From assembly GCF_003625485.1 (NCBI RefSeq), contig NZ_RAIR01000005.1, forward strand, positions 1-64,000: DNA of 64,000 bases, given 5' to 3'. The position numbers and the translations under genes are program-made. Positions 32,124-40,360 of the stretch are shown piece by piece. The notes beneath the pieces are model-generated. The model did not search any database, was not told where the DNA came from, and worked only from the letters and a program-made list of their open reading frames with translations. Positions within the stretch are counted from its first letter, which is position 1, and each line of letters opens with the position of its first letter. The DNA comes from Butyrivibrio sp. CB08 (GTDB taxonomy: Bacteria > Bacillota > Clostridia > Lachnospirales > Lachnospiraceae).

Positions 32124-32534
32124 TTAAATTAAAATGCCAGAAAAATGATCGATCTCATGCTGGATGATCTGAGCCGTGAAACCGCTGTATTTTCCGTGCT
32201 TTGGCTTAAAGTCCTGGTCCAGGTAATCAACCTCTATTTCGTTATATCTGGTGCAGGGCCTTACGCCGTCCAGGGACAGGCAGCTCTCCTCCGTCTGATA
32301 TTCTCCGGACTTTTTGGTGATAACCGGATTGATCATAGGGAATATGAAGGGCCCCATAGCTACGACAATGATCCGCTTTTTCACTCCGATCATATTTGCC
32401 GCCATGCCAACGCATCTGTCCTGATTTGCTCTTAATGTATCCAGAAGATCTTCCACAACCTGTCTGTCAGCCTCAGTTGCAGGCTCTGACTTTTGTTGTA
32501 AAAAGAACTGGTCTCTAACTATACTCTTTACCAT
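32124..32534 (-). CDS. def: Peptide deformylase
   Basis: The 136-residue protein has all three deformylase motifs in a variant form: GMAANMIG (I), EESCLSLDG (II, Cys metal ligand) and QHEIDHFSG (III, HExxH). It removes the formyl group from the N-terminal Met of new proteins. The short length and the variant motifs I and II place it in the minor type of deformylases found as second copies in Firmicutes. It is the last gene of the operon beginning at 33863. Confidence 0.85.
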   Translation of the reverse strand: MVKSIVRDQFFLQQKSEPATEADRQVVEDLLDTLRANQDRCVGMAANMIGVKKRIIVVAMGPFIFPMINPVITKKSGEYQTEESCLSLDGVRPCTRYNEIEVDYLDQDFKPKHGKYSGFTAQIIQHEIDHFSGILI

Positions 32535-32551
32535 ATATTTAATATCGCTCG

Positions 32552-33163
32552 TTATTTTAACAACTTTGAGAATTCAAGCGCCTTTCCTATGTCTCCATCA
32601 ACCTTAAGCTTCCCGATAGTAAAAGCAGCTACAGGGTCAAGCTTGCCACTGATGAGCTTGATGAAGTCATCAGACTTGATGGAAATAGCGCAGTTCCTGT
32701 CGTGATAATCGTAGGGCTCAACATTTATCTTGTGATCCTTGACCTCGACGTAAAAAACGCCAGGATCCTGGTCTGTCAGGTTAACCTGAACCGCAAGAAA
32801 ATCAACGTTTGAAACATCAGCCTTTTCAGCCAGTTTTCTAACCTTAGTAACTACTGCATCTCGCTTCATAGTCTTCCTCCTATCGGCAATCAGTTCCTTG
32901 TTGCGCTCAAGCACATCGTAGATTCCATCTTCAGACAGCACTCCGCGCTTAAGATCTTTAGGTAACAGCCCCTCTTCGTCCAGGGCAAAATCTTTCTTCC
33001 AGTTACTGCTGGCGTAGTACTTCGCAAGCTTCTTGATCTCTGGTTGATACTCTAAAAGAGCTTCTGGGCGCTCCCCTGCCTGGTCCATTCTCCTTATGGC
33101 TTCATCCAGGATGGACTCCATTTCAGTTATTCGGTTTATGGATTGTTGTAACTTGTTCATCAT
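32552..33163 (-). CDS. DUF4298 and SCP2-like domain fusion protein
   Basis: The 203-residue protein has an N-terminal DUF4298-like domain (about 1-95, with WKKDFALDEEGLLPKDLKRG) and a C-terminal sterol-carrier-protein-2-like domain (about 100-203, with FYVEVKDHKINVEP and KLKVDGDIGKALEFSKLL). SCP2 domains bind lipids or other hydrophobic molecules. The joining of these two domains may be a real fusion; no stop or frameshift separates them. It is 17 bases ahead of def. Confidence 0.75.
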   Translation of the reverse strand: MMNKLQQSINRITEMESILDEAIRRMDQAGERPEALLEYQPEIKKLAKYYASSNWKKDFALDEEGLLPKDLKRGVLSEDGIYDVLERNKELIADRRKTMKRDAVVTKVRKLAEKADVSNVDFLAVQVNLTDQDPGVFYVEVKDHKINVEPYDYHDRNCAISIKSDDFIKLISGKLDPVAAFTIGKLKVDGDIGKALEFSKLLK

Positions 33164-33185
33164 ATTGTTTCTTATGTTCTATATG

Positions 33186-33383
33186 CTAAATATTTCTTCC
33201 CATAGCGTTTGACGGGTCTAAGATCCTGTCAGTAAAGAAACTTTTAGGTATTGATCTTCCTCCAGCTATCTCCTTAAGTTCCTCGTCAGACAGCTCCATT
33301 CCAGCCTGTTCTATGACGCGTTTTACCTCTTCCAGACTCTGTGCCTGTTCTACTGCTTCTTTTAATGCTCCGATTAGCTTCAT
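33186..33383 (-). CDS. Double-glycine leader peptide (putative bacteriocin/RiPP-like precursor)
   Basis: The 65-residue peptide has an amphipathic leader with ELSDEELKEIAGG (residues about 30-42), a hallmark double-glycine leader as found before C39-type processing sites. A 23-residue core follows: RSIPKSFFTDRILDPSNAMG plus RNI. The core has no Cys, so a lantibiotic-type ring is unlikely. AGGAGG precedes the ATG. No transporter-peptidase or modifying enzyme is encoded nearby. It lies between the rhodanese lipoprotein and the DUF4298-SCP2 gene with gaps of 21 and 22 bases. Confidence 0.65.
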   Translation of the reverse strand: MKLIGALKEAVEQAQSLEEVKRVIEQAGMELSDEELKEIAGGRSIPKSFFTDRILDPSNAMGRNI

Positions 33384-33404
33384 AGTGATTCCTCCTATGT
33401 ATTC

Positions 33405-33863
33405 TTAATCAGTAACTACTTCGCCTGTCCAGTCGGTGATTCCACCCATCTCATATACATTAGTATAGCCTATATCTGCCAGCTTTTGCGCCGCTTCTTT
33501 GCTGCGTCTTCCAGTCCTGCAGTAGATCAGGATGACCTGATCAAGGTCAGGAAGCTCTGGCACCATGGTGTCTGTAATGTTCTCGTTTGGGATGCATATC
33601 GCCCCCGGAATGTGACCAGCATCAAATTCGTCCTGCCTTCTGGTGTCCACCAGCACATGCCCATCATCAAGCTCCATCATCTGTTTGGCTGTCTCCTGGT
33701 CTATCTGGGTATAAGTCCCAGAATCAACCTTTCCTGCAAGGAAAATGGATGTGGGGCCATCTGCTCCACCTATTATCGTTATATCTTTTGCATCACTTGA
33801 TCCGCAGCCAGAAGCCATCACCATTACAAGTAATAATGCGGCTGCGATAGTTCTTTTTCTCAT
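33405..33863 (-). CDS. Rhodanese-domain lipoprotein
   Basis: The 152-residue precursor has a lipobox with Cys20 (MASGC), then IIGGADGPTSIFLAG (residues 30-44), a motif also known from sodium-pumping decarboxylase beta subunits, and a rhodanese domain (about 50-150) with DTRRQDEFDAGHIPGA and the catalytic loop CRTGRRS (Cys115). Rhodaneses carry a persulfide on this Cys. It probably handles sulfur on the outer face of the membrane. It is the first gene of the operon with the double-Gly peptide, DUF4298-SCP2 and def. Confidence 0.85.
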   Translation of the reverse strand: MRKRTIAAALLLVMVMASGCGSSDAKDITIIGGADGPTSIFLAGKVDSGTYTQIDQETAKQMMELDDGHVLVDTRRQDEFDAGHIPGAICIPNENITDTMVPELPDLDQVILIYCRTGRRSKEAAQKLADIGYTNVYEMGGITDWTGEVVTD

Positions 33864-34006
33864 AAATAAATCCTCACAAAATTCAATTCAGTTATACATA
33901 ATAGTTTACTGCATTTTTATAAATAATTCATTGTCATCCCTCCAGCTCCCTCGTATCAATAGACAAGAAAATACTTTATCTCAATAACGCAAAAGGAGAT
34001 GATACT

Positions 34007-34696
34007 ATGAGAAAGATGAATATGATCGTAGCAGGCCTTGCCTGCGTAGCATTTTTAGGACTTGTATTATCAGGATGTAAGGCAGAAGCAGCAGCGCCGG
34101 CAGAGAACAAACCAGTTCTTGGCGGATGGTCCATTGCATCAGGCAATAATCCATCAATGATGAATGAAGCAGACAGCACCCGCATCAAAGAGGCTCTCAA
34201 GGACGAAGGCGGCAAGTTCGACGCCCTCAGCCTCGTGGCAACTCAGGTAGTATCAGGTGCCAACTATATGTATCTCGTTTACGGAACAGACAAGAACAGC
34301 ACAGTTCCTGGCTACTACTTCGTAACAGTTTACGAGGATACCAAGGGCAACGACTCCATCATTGGCATGACCGCCATTGACGTAACCGCCATCCAGACTG
34401 GAACGCCTTTGGGAAAAGGAGCTACTGGCGCATGGACAGTTCATGGTACAGGTAAACCTGGAATGCTCCCCGATCAGGATGCGCAGGCTTCCTTCGATGC
34501 TATGAATAAGGGCGATGTAATGTACAATCCCGTTGCTCTTCTTGCAACCCAGGTGGTATCTGGAACCAACTATAAGGCTCTTTGCCAGGGCAACGACCAT
34601 AACCTCTACGTAGTAACCTGGTACAAGGATCTTCAGGGCAATTCAAGCTTTACATCAGCAGAATGCGTTGATATCGGCGCATATTCAGGACTTTAA
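34007..34696 (+). CDS. Lipoprotein with two cystatin-like repeats
   Basis: The 229-residue precursor has a lipobox LSGC (Cys24) and two similar units of about 95 residues (39-130 and 140-229). Each begins GGW or GAW and contains QVVSG (80-84 and 182-186) followed by NY. QxVxG is the reactive-loop motif of cystatins, which block papain-type peptidases. The repeats align without gaps around this motif. The role as a peptidase inhibitor is an inference. AAAAGGAGAT precedes the ATG. A shared terminator follows. Confidence 0.75.
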   Translation: MRKMNMIVAGLACVAFLGLVLSGCKAEAAAPAENKPVLGGWSIASGNNPSMMNEADSTRIKEALKDEGGKFDALSLVATQVVSGANYMYLVYGTDKNSTVPGYYFVTVYEDTKGNDSIIGMTAIDVTAIQTGTPLGKGATGAWTVHGTGKPGMLPDQDAQASFDAMNKGDVMYNPVALLATQVVSGTNYKALCQGNDHNLYVVTWYKDLQGNSSFTSAECVDIGAYSGL

Positions 34697-34731
34697 ACAC
34701 TAACCCTCCTATACACATACACACACAAAAG

Positions 34732-34759
34732 GATGCCTCTTAGTACGCTAAGGGGCATC
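34732..34759. terminator. Bidirectional intrinsic terminator
   Basis: GATGCCTCTTAG pairs with CTAAGGGGCATC around a TACG loop (one G-T pair). T-runs flank both sides. It ends the plus-strand lipoprotein gene and the long minus-strand operon stopping at 34783. Confidence 0.85.
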
Positions 34760-34782
34760 TTTTCTGTTGCAACGCTATTAAC

Positions 34783-35475
34783 TTATTTTCCTGGAAACAT
34801 CTTTTTTATACGCTTTTCAATAGCCTTTCCCGACTCTTCCGGAGTCTCGCTATATCTGGAAGTCACAAAATCGTATCCCCACAGCGCTTCAGGCTTGGCA
34901 TAAACAGCAACTGGCCAGCCGTAAGCCTGGCCCTTCTTATTCTTGCGCTGCCTGAAATCCTTGACGCAAAGATAGGTCTTCATCTGAAGGTCTGTAAGAG
35001 TCCCTTCAAAGCCCTTCTCTCCGCCTTTTCCAAAGCCAGCCTTCTGTTTTAGCACGTTGGAATACAGCTCATCCTCTGTCTCAAAGCAGTCCATTATCTT
35101 TTTCTGGCGCCTGGAAGCTTTCTCGTCGTCCCAGAGGGCATCGAAATCATAGCCGTCTCTTCTAAAGTTGGCAAACACAGGAATCCACTCTTTTGCTATG
35201 AATCCAGCCTTCTTATCAAAGAACTTGCCATAAGCTATCTCGCCGCTTCTTGCAATGAGTTCGCGCCACTCCCATGGGTCAACCTTCGGATCTCCGCACC
35301 ACCAGTACTCAGGCGCAGTGTGCTCCTCAAGGGAAAATCCCGGAACATCGTTCTGAAATAATGGGAGAAATCCCACTTTGTTTATTAACTTTATCGCATC
35401 CTGAACTGTGTGAAGGCACGTAGGGTCGTCCCAGTCAACACCAGACATGATCCAGGTTCCGTTTTCAGTAACCAT
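34783..35475 (-). CDS. AlkZ-related protein
   Basis: The 230-residue protein resembles the AlkZ-related family: INKVGFLPLFQNDVPGFSLE near the start, DPWEWRELIARSGEIAYGKF, RRQKKIMDCF, and KQKAGFGKGGEKGFEG. Relatives of AlkZ remove DNA interstrand cross-links or alkylated bases; members of this shorter related group have no proven activity. It is the last gene of the operon from 40056 and follows a GNAT gene by 13 bases. Confidence 0.75.
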   Translation of the reverse strand: MVTENGTWIMSGVDWDDPTCLHTVQDAIKLINKVGFLPLFQNDVPGFSLEEHTAPEYWWCGDPKVDPWEWRELIARSGEIAYGKFFDKKAGFIAKEWIPVFANFRRDGYDFDALWDDEKASRRQKKIMDCFETEDELYSNVLKQKAGFGKGGEKGFEGTLTDLQMKTYLCVKDFRQRKNKKGQAYGWPVAVYAKPEALWGYDFVTSRYSETPEESGKAIEKRIKKMFPGK

Positions 35476-35488
35476 GTTTAGGTTCCCC

Positions 35489-35956
35489 TTACAGCATTAT
35501 CTCCATATATCTTCTATAGGTCTCAAACCCTACACTCTCATAGAATTCCAGCGCAGACTCATTGAATTCCCACATATTGAGCTCTAGTCTGCCATAACCT
35601 TTCTCTTTGGCGTATTTCTTAATGAAATCAATCAGCTTCGTTGCCACGCCCTTCCTTCTGTGTTTCTCATCAACGCAGAATTCGTCTATATCAAGGAAAT
35701 CTCTCTCCCACATGAAGGGATTTTCTGGCTTGTTGATGTGATGAAGGATGGCAAAGCCGCAGATATCGTCGTCTTCAACCGCTACAACTATCTCCTGCTC
35801 TGGATCATCCCAGATTACCTTTATAAAATCCTGAAGCTCTTTACTAAATCCGGGCTTAAAGACCTCTGGCTTACCGGTAACGTGAACATCATTAACCTGC
35901 TTGCGGATCTCATTTACGCGGTCAAGCTCAGTTTCTTTTGCAAAACGAATTTCCAT
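35489..35956 (-). CDS. GNAT N-acetyltransferase
   Basis: The 155-residue protein is a single GNAT domain: EIRFAKETELDRVNEIRKQV at the start, IDEFCVDEKHRRKGVATKLI (motif A, RRKGVA) and NMWEFNESALEFYESVGF (motif B). The substrate is unknown. It is inside the operon between the diguanylate cyclase and AlkZ-related genes (gaps of 18 and 13 bases). Confidence 0.9.
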   Translation of the reverse strand: MEIRFAKETELDRVNEIRKQVNDVHVTGKPEVFKPGFSKELQDFIKVIWDDPEQEIVVAVEDDDICGFAILHHINKPENPFMWERDFLDIDEFCVDEKHRRKGVATKLIDFIKKYAKEKGYGRLELNMWEFNESALEFYESVGFETYRRYMEIML

Positions 35957-35974
35957 ACTCTCCCTAATTCTCCC

Positions 35975-37474
35975 TTAGTTAACCCTTCTATCTATGCCGC
36001 TTTCCTCGTAGTACCTGGCCTTGGCCTTGTACATCTCCTCGTCGGCCTTCTTCTCAAGGCCGTGGATCGTAAGATGCTCATTGTCCGCAAGGGAAGCATA
36101 GCCAATGGAGATGGACATCTTGTCTGAGTACTTACCGTGCCATTTTGCCACAAAGCCTTCAATATCGCGGCATACAGCGGCAGGATCGTCTGTGTGGAGT
36201 ATGGCAACAAACTCGTCGCCGCCTGTTCGGTAAACCTTTCCTCGCTCTCCAATTCCAAGAAGCAGGCAGTCTGCAGCGCCCTTGATAAGCTCATCTCCGC
36301 CCGCATGTCCCTTGGTGTCGTTAACTTTTTTAAGGCCGTTAACATCAGCAGAGAGCATCACAAAGTCTTTTCCCATGCCCTGTTCACGGAATACATCCAG
36401 ATCTTCCTCGTAGCTACGACGGTTAAAGAGTCTTGTCAGCTCGTCGGTCATAGCGATTCGGTAAAGCCTCTCCTCGCGCCTCTTCTCGGCCTCTACGTTT
36501 CGGGTCGTGAACACAACTCTTATAGGAACACCATTTTCATCAAGATCAACCGGAATGTACTGAGCGCGGAACCAGCCATCAACTACATCAATAAAGTCAT
36601 TACTGAGCAGCTTTTTACCGATCAGCCTGTTCCTTACGGTGGTGATGTCGGTGTATTCTATGAAGTTCTCCAGCTGATCAGGCATGATGCTCTTTCGCAT
36701 TCCCTGAGTCATCTGGGTGTGGGTCTGATTTTCTCTGTCTATTCCATATTTGATCTGGTCCTTGTCTCGGACAGACATCTCGGTGAAATCGGTAAAATCA
36801 ATCAGGTTAACCCTGTCGTAAATATCAGCGATAGACTGAAGGACGTTCATCTTGTCTTTTATCTCAGAGTCCTTGGCCTTCTGGAGATGGATCGTTGCGG
36901 TGGAGGCCCTGCGTAGTCCATGGTAGCGCACAGTCATTCCAATGGCACAAACAACGGCAAGAAGGATATAGTTGATGAGATACGCCCCCTTAGCCTCATC
37001 TATCCTGTACAGCATGGTATACAGCGCCGCATAGGTGCAGAAGGTGATCAAGATACTAAACCAAGGCTTAAGCGCAATGAAACACACCAGCATGATCTCA
37101 ACCGCATAGAAGGTCAGAATCTGCTCACCCTGGATGTACCTGTTTTCCGAATTCCACATGGCCCAAAACGACATAACAAGATAATAAGACGTATTCAGAA
37201 TCGCCACAGGAAAATGCTCAATAACAGTCGATTTAAGAAGAGTCTTTGCGACAACAAAGACCATAAGACACGTGATTATACAGAACATCACGCTAAAAAA
37301 GCTGTACCACTCCGCACGCCCAAAACTCTTTCTGGTCAACATGAAAAGTGCCAGCGAAACAGACTCAAATATAGCCACAACCAGTGAAATAGTCTCAACA
37401 CTCTTGGTGCTGGTCCTATCCATCAGCTGCTGCACATCTTTATCAATTTCAGGGAAAAAATAACTCTTTATCAT
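35975..37474 (-). CDS. Membrane-bound diguanylate cyclase (GGDEF)
   Basis: The 499-residue protein has six membrane segments (about 25-190), a PAS-like middle domain (about 215-325) and a GGDEF domain (about 335-490) with DELTRLFNRRSYEE and the active-site loop RTGGDEF. No inhibitory RxxD site is obvious. It makes cyclic di-GMP from two GTP in response to a membrane or small-molecule signal. Two HD-GYP proteins that could degrade it are encoded at 47397 and 56671. Confidence 0.9.
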   Translation of the reverse strand: MIKSYFFPEIDKDVQQLMDRTSTKSVETISLVVAIFESVSLALFMLTRKSFGRAEWYSFFSVMFCIITCLMVFVVAKTLLKSTVIEHFPVAILNTSYYLVMSFWAMWNSENRYIQGEQILTFYAVEIMLVCFIALKPWFSILITFCTYAALYTMLYRIDEAKGAYLINYILLAVVCAIGMTVRYHGLRRASTATIHLQKAKDSEIKDKMNVLQSIADIYDRVNLIDFTDFTEMSVRDKDQIKYGIDRENQTHTQMTQGMRKSIMPDQLENFIEYTDITTVRNRLIGKKLLSNDFIDVVDGWFRAQYIPVDLDENGVPIRVVFTTRNVEAEKRREERLYRIAMTDELTRLFNRRSYEEDLDVFREQGMGKDFVMLSADVNGLKKVNDTKGHAGGDELIKGAADCLLLGIGERGKVYRTGGDEFVAILHTDDPAAVCRDIEGFVAKWHGKYSDKMSISIGYASLADNEHLTIHGLEKKADEEMYKAKARYYEESGIDRRVN

Positions 37475-37489
37475 TCTCTCACCTATTCC

Positions 37490-38050
37490 TTACTCAATTG
37501 AATCTATCTGCTTAAGTGCCTCTCTCATTATGGCTTCCACGTCTGCCCCGTAAATATCAAGCCCAACCGCCTTGATGAGCCGTACGTCCTTGATGCCATA
37601 AAAGCTCTCCGCCAACGTCTTGACGTATCCATATCCGAATTCCTCAGGCACAAAGCCGCCTCCCGCCGTCATGACGTAGTAGAGCCGCTCAGCCTTGCAA
37701 AGTCCCTTTGGAAATCCTTCCGGAGTGTACTCGAACGTAATCCCCAGTACATTTATCGCCTCAATATAGCGCTTTAGCGCTGCGGGAAAAGAGAGATCCC
37801 AGTAGGGAGCTGCGATAACCACCCGGTCAGCCTTTGCAAACTGCCTGGCCAGTGCAAACATCTCGTGGTCAAAAGAGCCTTTTGCGATAAGCTCATCTCT
37901 CGTTTTGAGATATTCTGCACTCGTCACACCAAAGTCGATATCCTCAAGTCTCACCTCGCAGATCTCATCATCAAATTTGGACAAAAGAGCTTTCGTAAGC
38001 CTCTTGGTTCTTGAATCTTCCCGAACACATGCATCAACAACAAGGATCAT
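37490..38050 (-). CDS. NAD(P)H-dependent FMN oxidoreductase (flavodoxin-fold)
   Basis: The 186-residue protein starts MILVVDACVREDSRTKRLTK and carries APYWDLSFPAALKRYIEAI and TAGGGFVP, typical of the azoreductase/flavodoxin-2 family that binds FMN and reduces quinones or azo compounds. It is 15 bases ahead of the diguanylate cyclase gene and 36 behind the SseB gene. Confidence 0.85.
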   Translation of the reverse strand: MILVVDACVREDSRTKRLTKALLSKFDDEICEVRLEDIDFGVTSAEYLKTRDELIAKGSFDHEMFALARQFAKADRVVIAAPYWDLSFPAALKRYIEAINVLGITFEYTPEGFPKGLCKAERLYYVMTAGGGFVPEEFGYGYVKTLAESFYGIKDVRLIKAVGLDIYGADVEAIMREALKQIDSIE

Positions 38051-38086
38051 GGTTTTGGGCTACCTCCTGTCGATAAATAACAGTTG

Positions 38087-38938
38087 TTACGCTTCCATTC
38101 CTTCGATCATATCCATCATGTTTCTGTCGATGATGTACTGATTAGAGAAGGCATTTATCACGATTCCAGTGATTTCTCTCTGGTTGTTTCTGGCAAGCTT
38201 GATGGTATCCATGAAGTTTCTCTCGATCTTGGTAAAATGATCGCCATACTCTCCCATCTCCGCCTGAGTTGAGAAAACTGGGAAGTAGAATTTCTCATCC
38301 TCTTCAAGGATGTCTGGAACAAGATTAATCTTCTCCTGTCCAAATTCATCAGGGAGAGCTACGCATGGAACCCAGACATTGCTGTGGCGCAGGATCTTCA
38401 TAAGCTTAAGAGCATTGAGCTCAGTATCGTTTCTGTTGCAGATCTCTACCGCTCTTGTAAGGAAAGATCCGTCAGCCAGTAGCTCTTTTGTCAAAGGATC
38501 CTCTGGAACTGAGTATTCAACGCCTCCGTCGGCGTCAAGGATCATCTGAATAAGCTCCTTGGAGAGCATGAATGCGTCGTCGCTCCATGGATTTACGATA
38601 AAGCCCATGGCATCAGCTTCTGCGCAGGCTTTGAGCGCAGCGTCGATAAAGTGTGATATTACCTGGCTTGGCTGGCCCTTCTCAAACTCCTCGCGGGAAG
38701 TAAAGACCACGTTCCAGGTGTTGCCATCGTTGGTGTTAAGGCCCCTGAAGGAGTAGGTCATCTCGTCTTCCTTGATAACTACAGGGATCACAAAATGGCC
38801 GTCTGCGTGCATCCTGGTCCTTATGCCCTCAAGAACAGCGATGAGGTTTTCCTTGCTCTGGTCCTTGTGGAACCTGGCGATGGCCTCTTCGATTATCTCG
38901 TTGCCTTCAAGAAACGGATCTCTGACTTCCTGACTCAT
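38087..38938 (-). CDS. SseB-family protein with two repeated domains
   Basis: The 283-residue protein contains two SseB N-terminal-like domains: residues about 20-130 (HFVIPVVIKEDEMTYSFRGL, VVFTSREEFEKGQP) and about 165-280 (NVWVPCVALPDEFGQEKI, FYFPVFSTQAEMGEYG). The family's function in Gram-positives is unknown. The start lies 32 bases inside the upstream GtrA gene, so they are coupled. Confidence 0.8.
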   Translation of the reverse strand: MSQEVRDPFLEGNEIIEEAIARFHKDQSKENLIAVLEGIRTRMHADGHFVIPVVIKEDEMTYSFRGLNTNDGNTWNVVFTSREEFEKGQPSQVISHFIDAALKACAEADAMGFIVNPWSDDAFMLSKELIQMILDADGGVEYSVPEDPLTKELLADGSFLTRAVEICNRNDTELNALKLMKILRHSNVWVPCVALPDEFGQEKINLVPDILEEDEKFYFPVFSTQAEMGEYGDHFTKIERNFMDTIKLARNNQREITGIVINAFSNQYIIDRNMMDMIEGMEA

Positions 38939-39365
38939 GGTAGTTCTCCTTTCCTACTGTCGCAGTGTCTAAGCTGTCTCTAAATACGAAAAACCTGTCA
39001 TACAGGTACTCAGTGCTAAGGTTGAGGATCATGTTGATGCCTGTAACCAGGTACTCGTTCCAGTTAAGGTTCTCAACAAGGTAGTTACCTCCGATTGTGG
39101 TAACCGGCGTAAATACGGCGTAGAACAATGCCACTTTAAGCATCGCAACCGGAACGTTATTGGCGCTCTGGAAGGTAAATTTGCGGTTTAAGGTAAAGTT
39201 CCACAGAACAGATAAAACCAGCGCCGTAAGGTAACATGGCCAGTATGGCAGCGGTGTGAGCTCCGTAAGAAGCGTAAAGCTCACGATCTCAATTACCCCC
39301 GCAGATATGGAAAACAGGACAAACTTGACCATCCTGCCAATTTCTTTTTTCTTCTCCCCACTCAT
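38907..39365 (-). CDS. GtrA-family membrane protein
   Basis: The 152-residue protein has four membrane segments and the GtrA pattern: VKFVLFSISAGVIEIVSFTL at the start, LSVLWNFTLNRKFTFQS between helices 2 and 3, and LSTEYLYDRFFVF at the end. GtrA proteins help to move lipid-linked sugars across the membrane for teichoic acid or polysaccharide glycosylation. It overlaps the SseB gene and follows the phospholipase-like gene by 22 bases. Confidence 0.85.
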   Translation of the reverse strand: MSGEKKKEIGRMVKFVLFSISAGVIEIVSFTLLTELTPLPYWPCYLTALVLSVLWNFTLNRKFTFQSANNVPVAMLKVALFYAVFTPVTTIGGNYLVENLNWNEYLVTGINMILNLSTEYLYDRFFVFRDSLDTATVGKENYHESGSQRSVS

Positions 39366-39387
39366 GGTGTTAAACTCCCGTCGTTAG

Positions 39388-40056
39388 TTACTTTTTTAAT
39401 ACTTCTAATATGAGGCTTGCTGTTTCAGTTACAAACCTGTCGGATCTCTCTTTTGTAAGGTACTTGTAGTCCCTGTGAAGATCCCCGTGGTTGTCGCTTC
39501 TATAATATCCGCAGATATACTCTCGCCTGTTCTCAAAGGCATCCGGCGCAAACTCGCTCATAAAGACATTTGTGATATCCTCAGCGCTTTCGTAGAGATG
39601 AAATGCCCTAAAATCAGGGTGCTGCTCCAGATAAAGGAAATCCAGGTCGTACCAGTCCTCTTTGTTCTTCCAGATAAAGTCTGATAGCGACATGTTCTCT
39701 TTTCTTGCGTTCTCCTCAGTAACGCCCTCGGAATGAGTCATCTTGGCCCACTCAACGTCTGTTAGAAGGTGCGTATAATATCCAAGGAAAAAAGAGTATT
39801 CTCTCTTGCTATAGCCCGCGATCTTATCCTTGGTGAAATACTCGTTTACGTACTTTTCAATGTCTATAAAGGTCTTATCCTCTGGATCTGTCCTGTAATG
39901 GGTCACATTTCCAGGCGGGGTAAAGGTCGACCAGTCCTTATTGGGAACTCCGCTATCAGGGGCGATATTGCCCAGCACAAAAGCGGATTCATCCAGTCCC
40001 TCTATATTATCCAGTAATATGTCTGCAATCCTAAGATGCACCATCCATGAAGCCAT
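39388..40056 (-). CDS. Zinc-dependent phospholipase C-domain protein
   Basis: The 222-residue protein has His and Asp residues placed as in the zinc-dependent phospholipase C domain: MASWMVHLRIADILL with the conserved W and H near the N-terminus, NIAPDSG, HYRTDPEDK, and FFLGYYTHLLTDVEW. There is no signal peptide; many such proteins in Firmicutes are cytoplasmic hydrolases of unknown substrate. It is the first gene of a seven-gene operon ending at 34783. AAAGGAAC precedes the ATG. Confidence 0.8.
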   Translation of the reverse strand: MASWMVHLRIADILLDNIEGLDESAFVLGNIAPDSGVPNKDWSTFTPPGNVTHYRTDPEDKTFIDIEKYVNEYFTKDKIAGYSKREYSFFLGYYTHLLTDVEWAKMTHSEGVTEENARKENMSLSDFIWKNKEDWYDLDFLYLEQHPDFRAFHLYESAEDITNVFMSEFAPDAFENRREYICGYYRSDNHGDLHRDYKYLTKERSDRFVTETASLILEVLKK

Positions 40057-40360
40057 TTTGCAGTTCCTTTCACAATTTGTTCGTAATCTTTTAAGTTTCG
40101 TTTAAGGTTGGTCTTGTAAGATACAACTATCAGGTAACAACCTGAAACCCCACTCACATTATTTTCATAACACAACAGCGGCTGCAGGGTTCACCGCCTG
40201 CAGTCCTCCTCCCGAAAATTCTGGGGCTGCGAAAGCGGCCCTTTTATATATTATTTCAGGTACATAATTCATATACCTAATTTTAATATCTGAATAAAAG
40301 AAAAGGAAGTCTGCAATTACTGCAAACTTCCAATTTATCGCATATTTTTTGCCGAAATTC
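40057..40360. other. Gene-free stretch with several hairpins
   Basis: This 304-base gap holds CAGGT/ACCTG (40131-40144), CTGCAGG/CCTGCAG (40182-40203) and GGGCTGC-GAAA-GCGGCCC (40224-40241, followed by TTTT on the plus strand), then the terminator of the gene ending at 40361. It is the 5' region of the operon starting at 40056. The first three hairpins have no assigned role and could be a structured leader or a plus-strand small RNA. Confidence 0.35.
40305..40331 (-). terminator. Intrinsic terminator
   Basis: GGAAGT and GCA (40305-40315) pair with TGC and ACTTCC (40321-40331). On the minus strand TTTTCTTTTATTC follows. It is 30 bases after the stop at 40361. Confidence 0.65.

Noticed and set aside
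35660..36916. Several plus-strand ORFs of 150-260 codons opposite the diguanylate cyclase and GNAT genes
   Set aside because: They mirror well-supported minus-strand genes and contain no recognisable domain or ribosome site.
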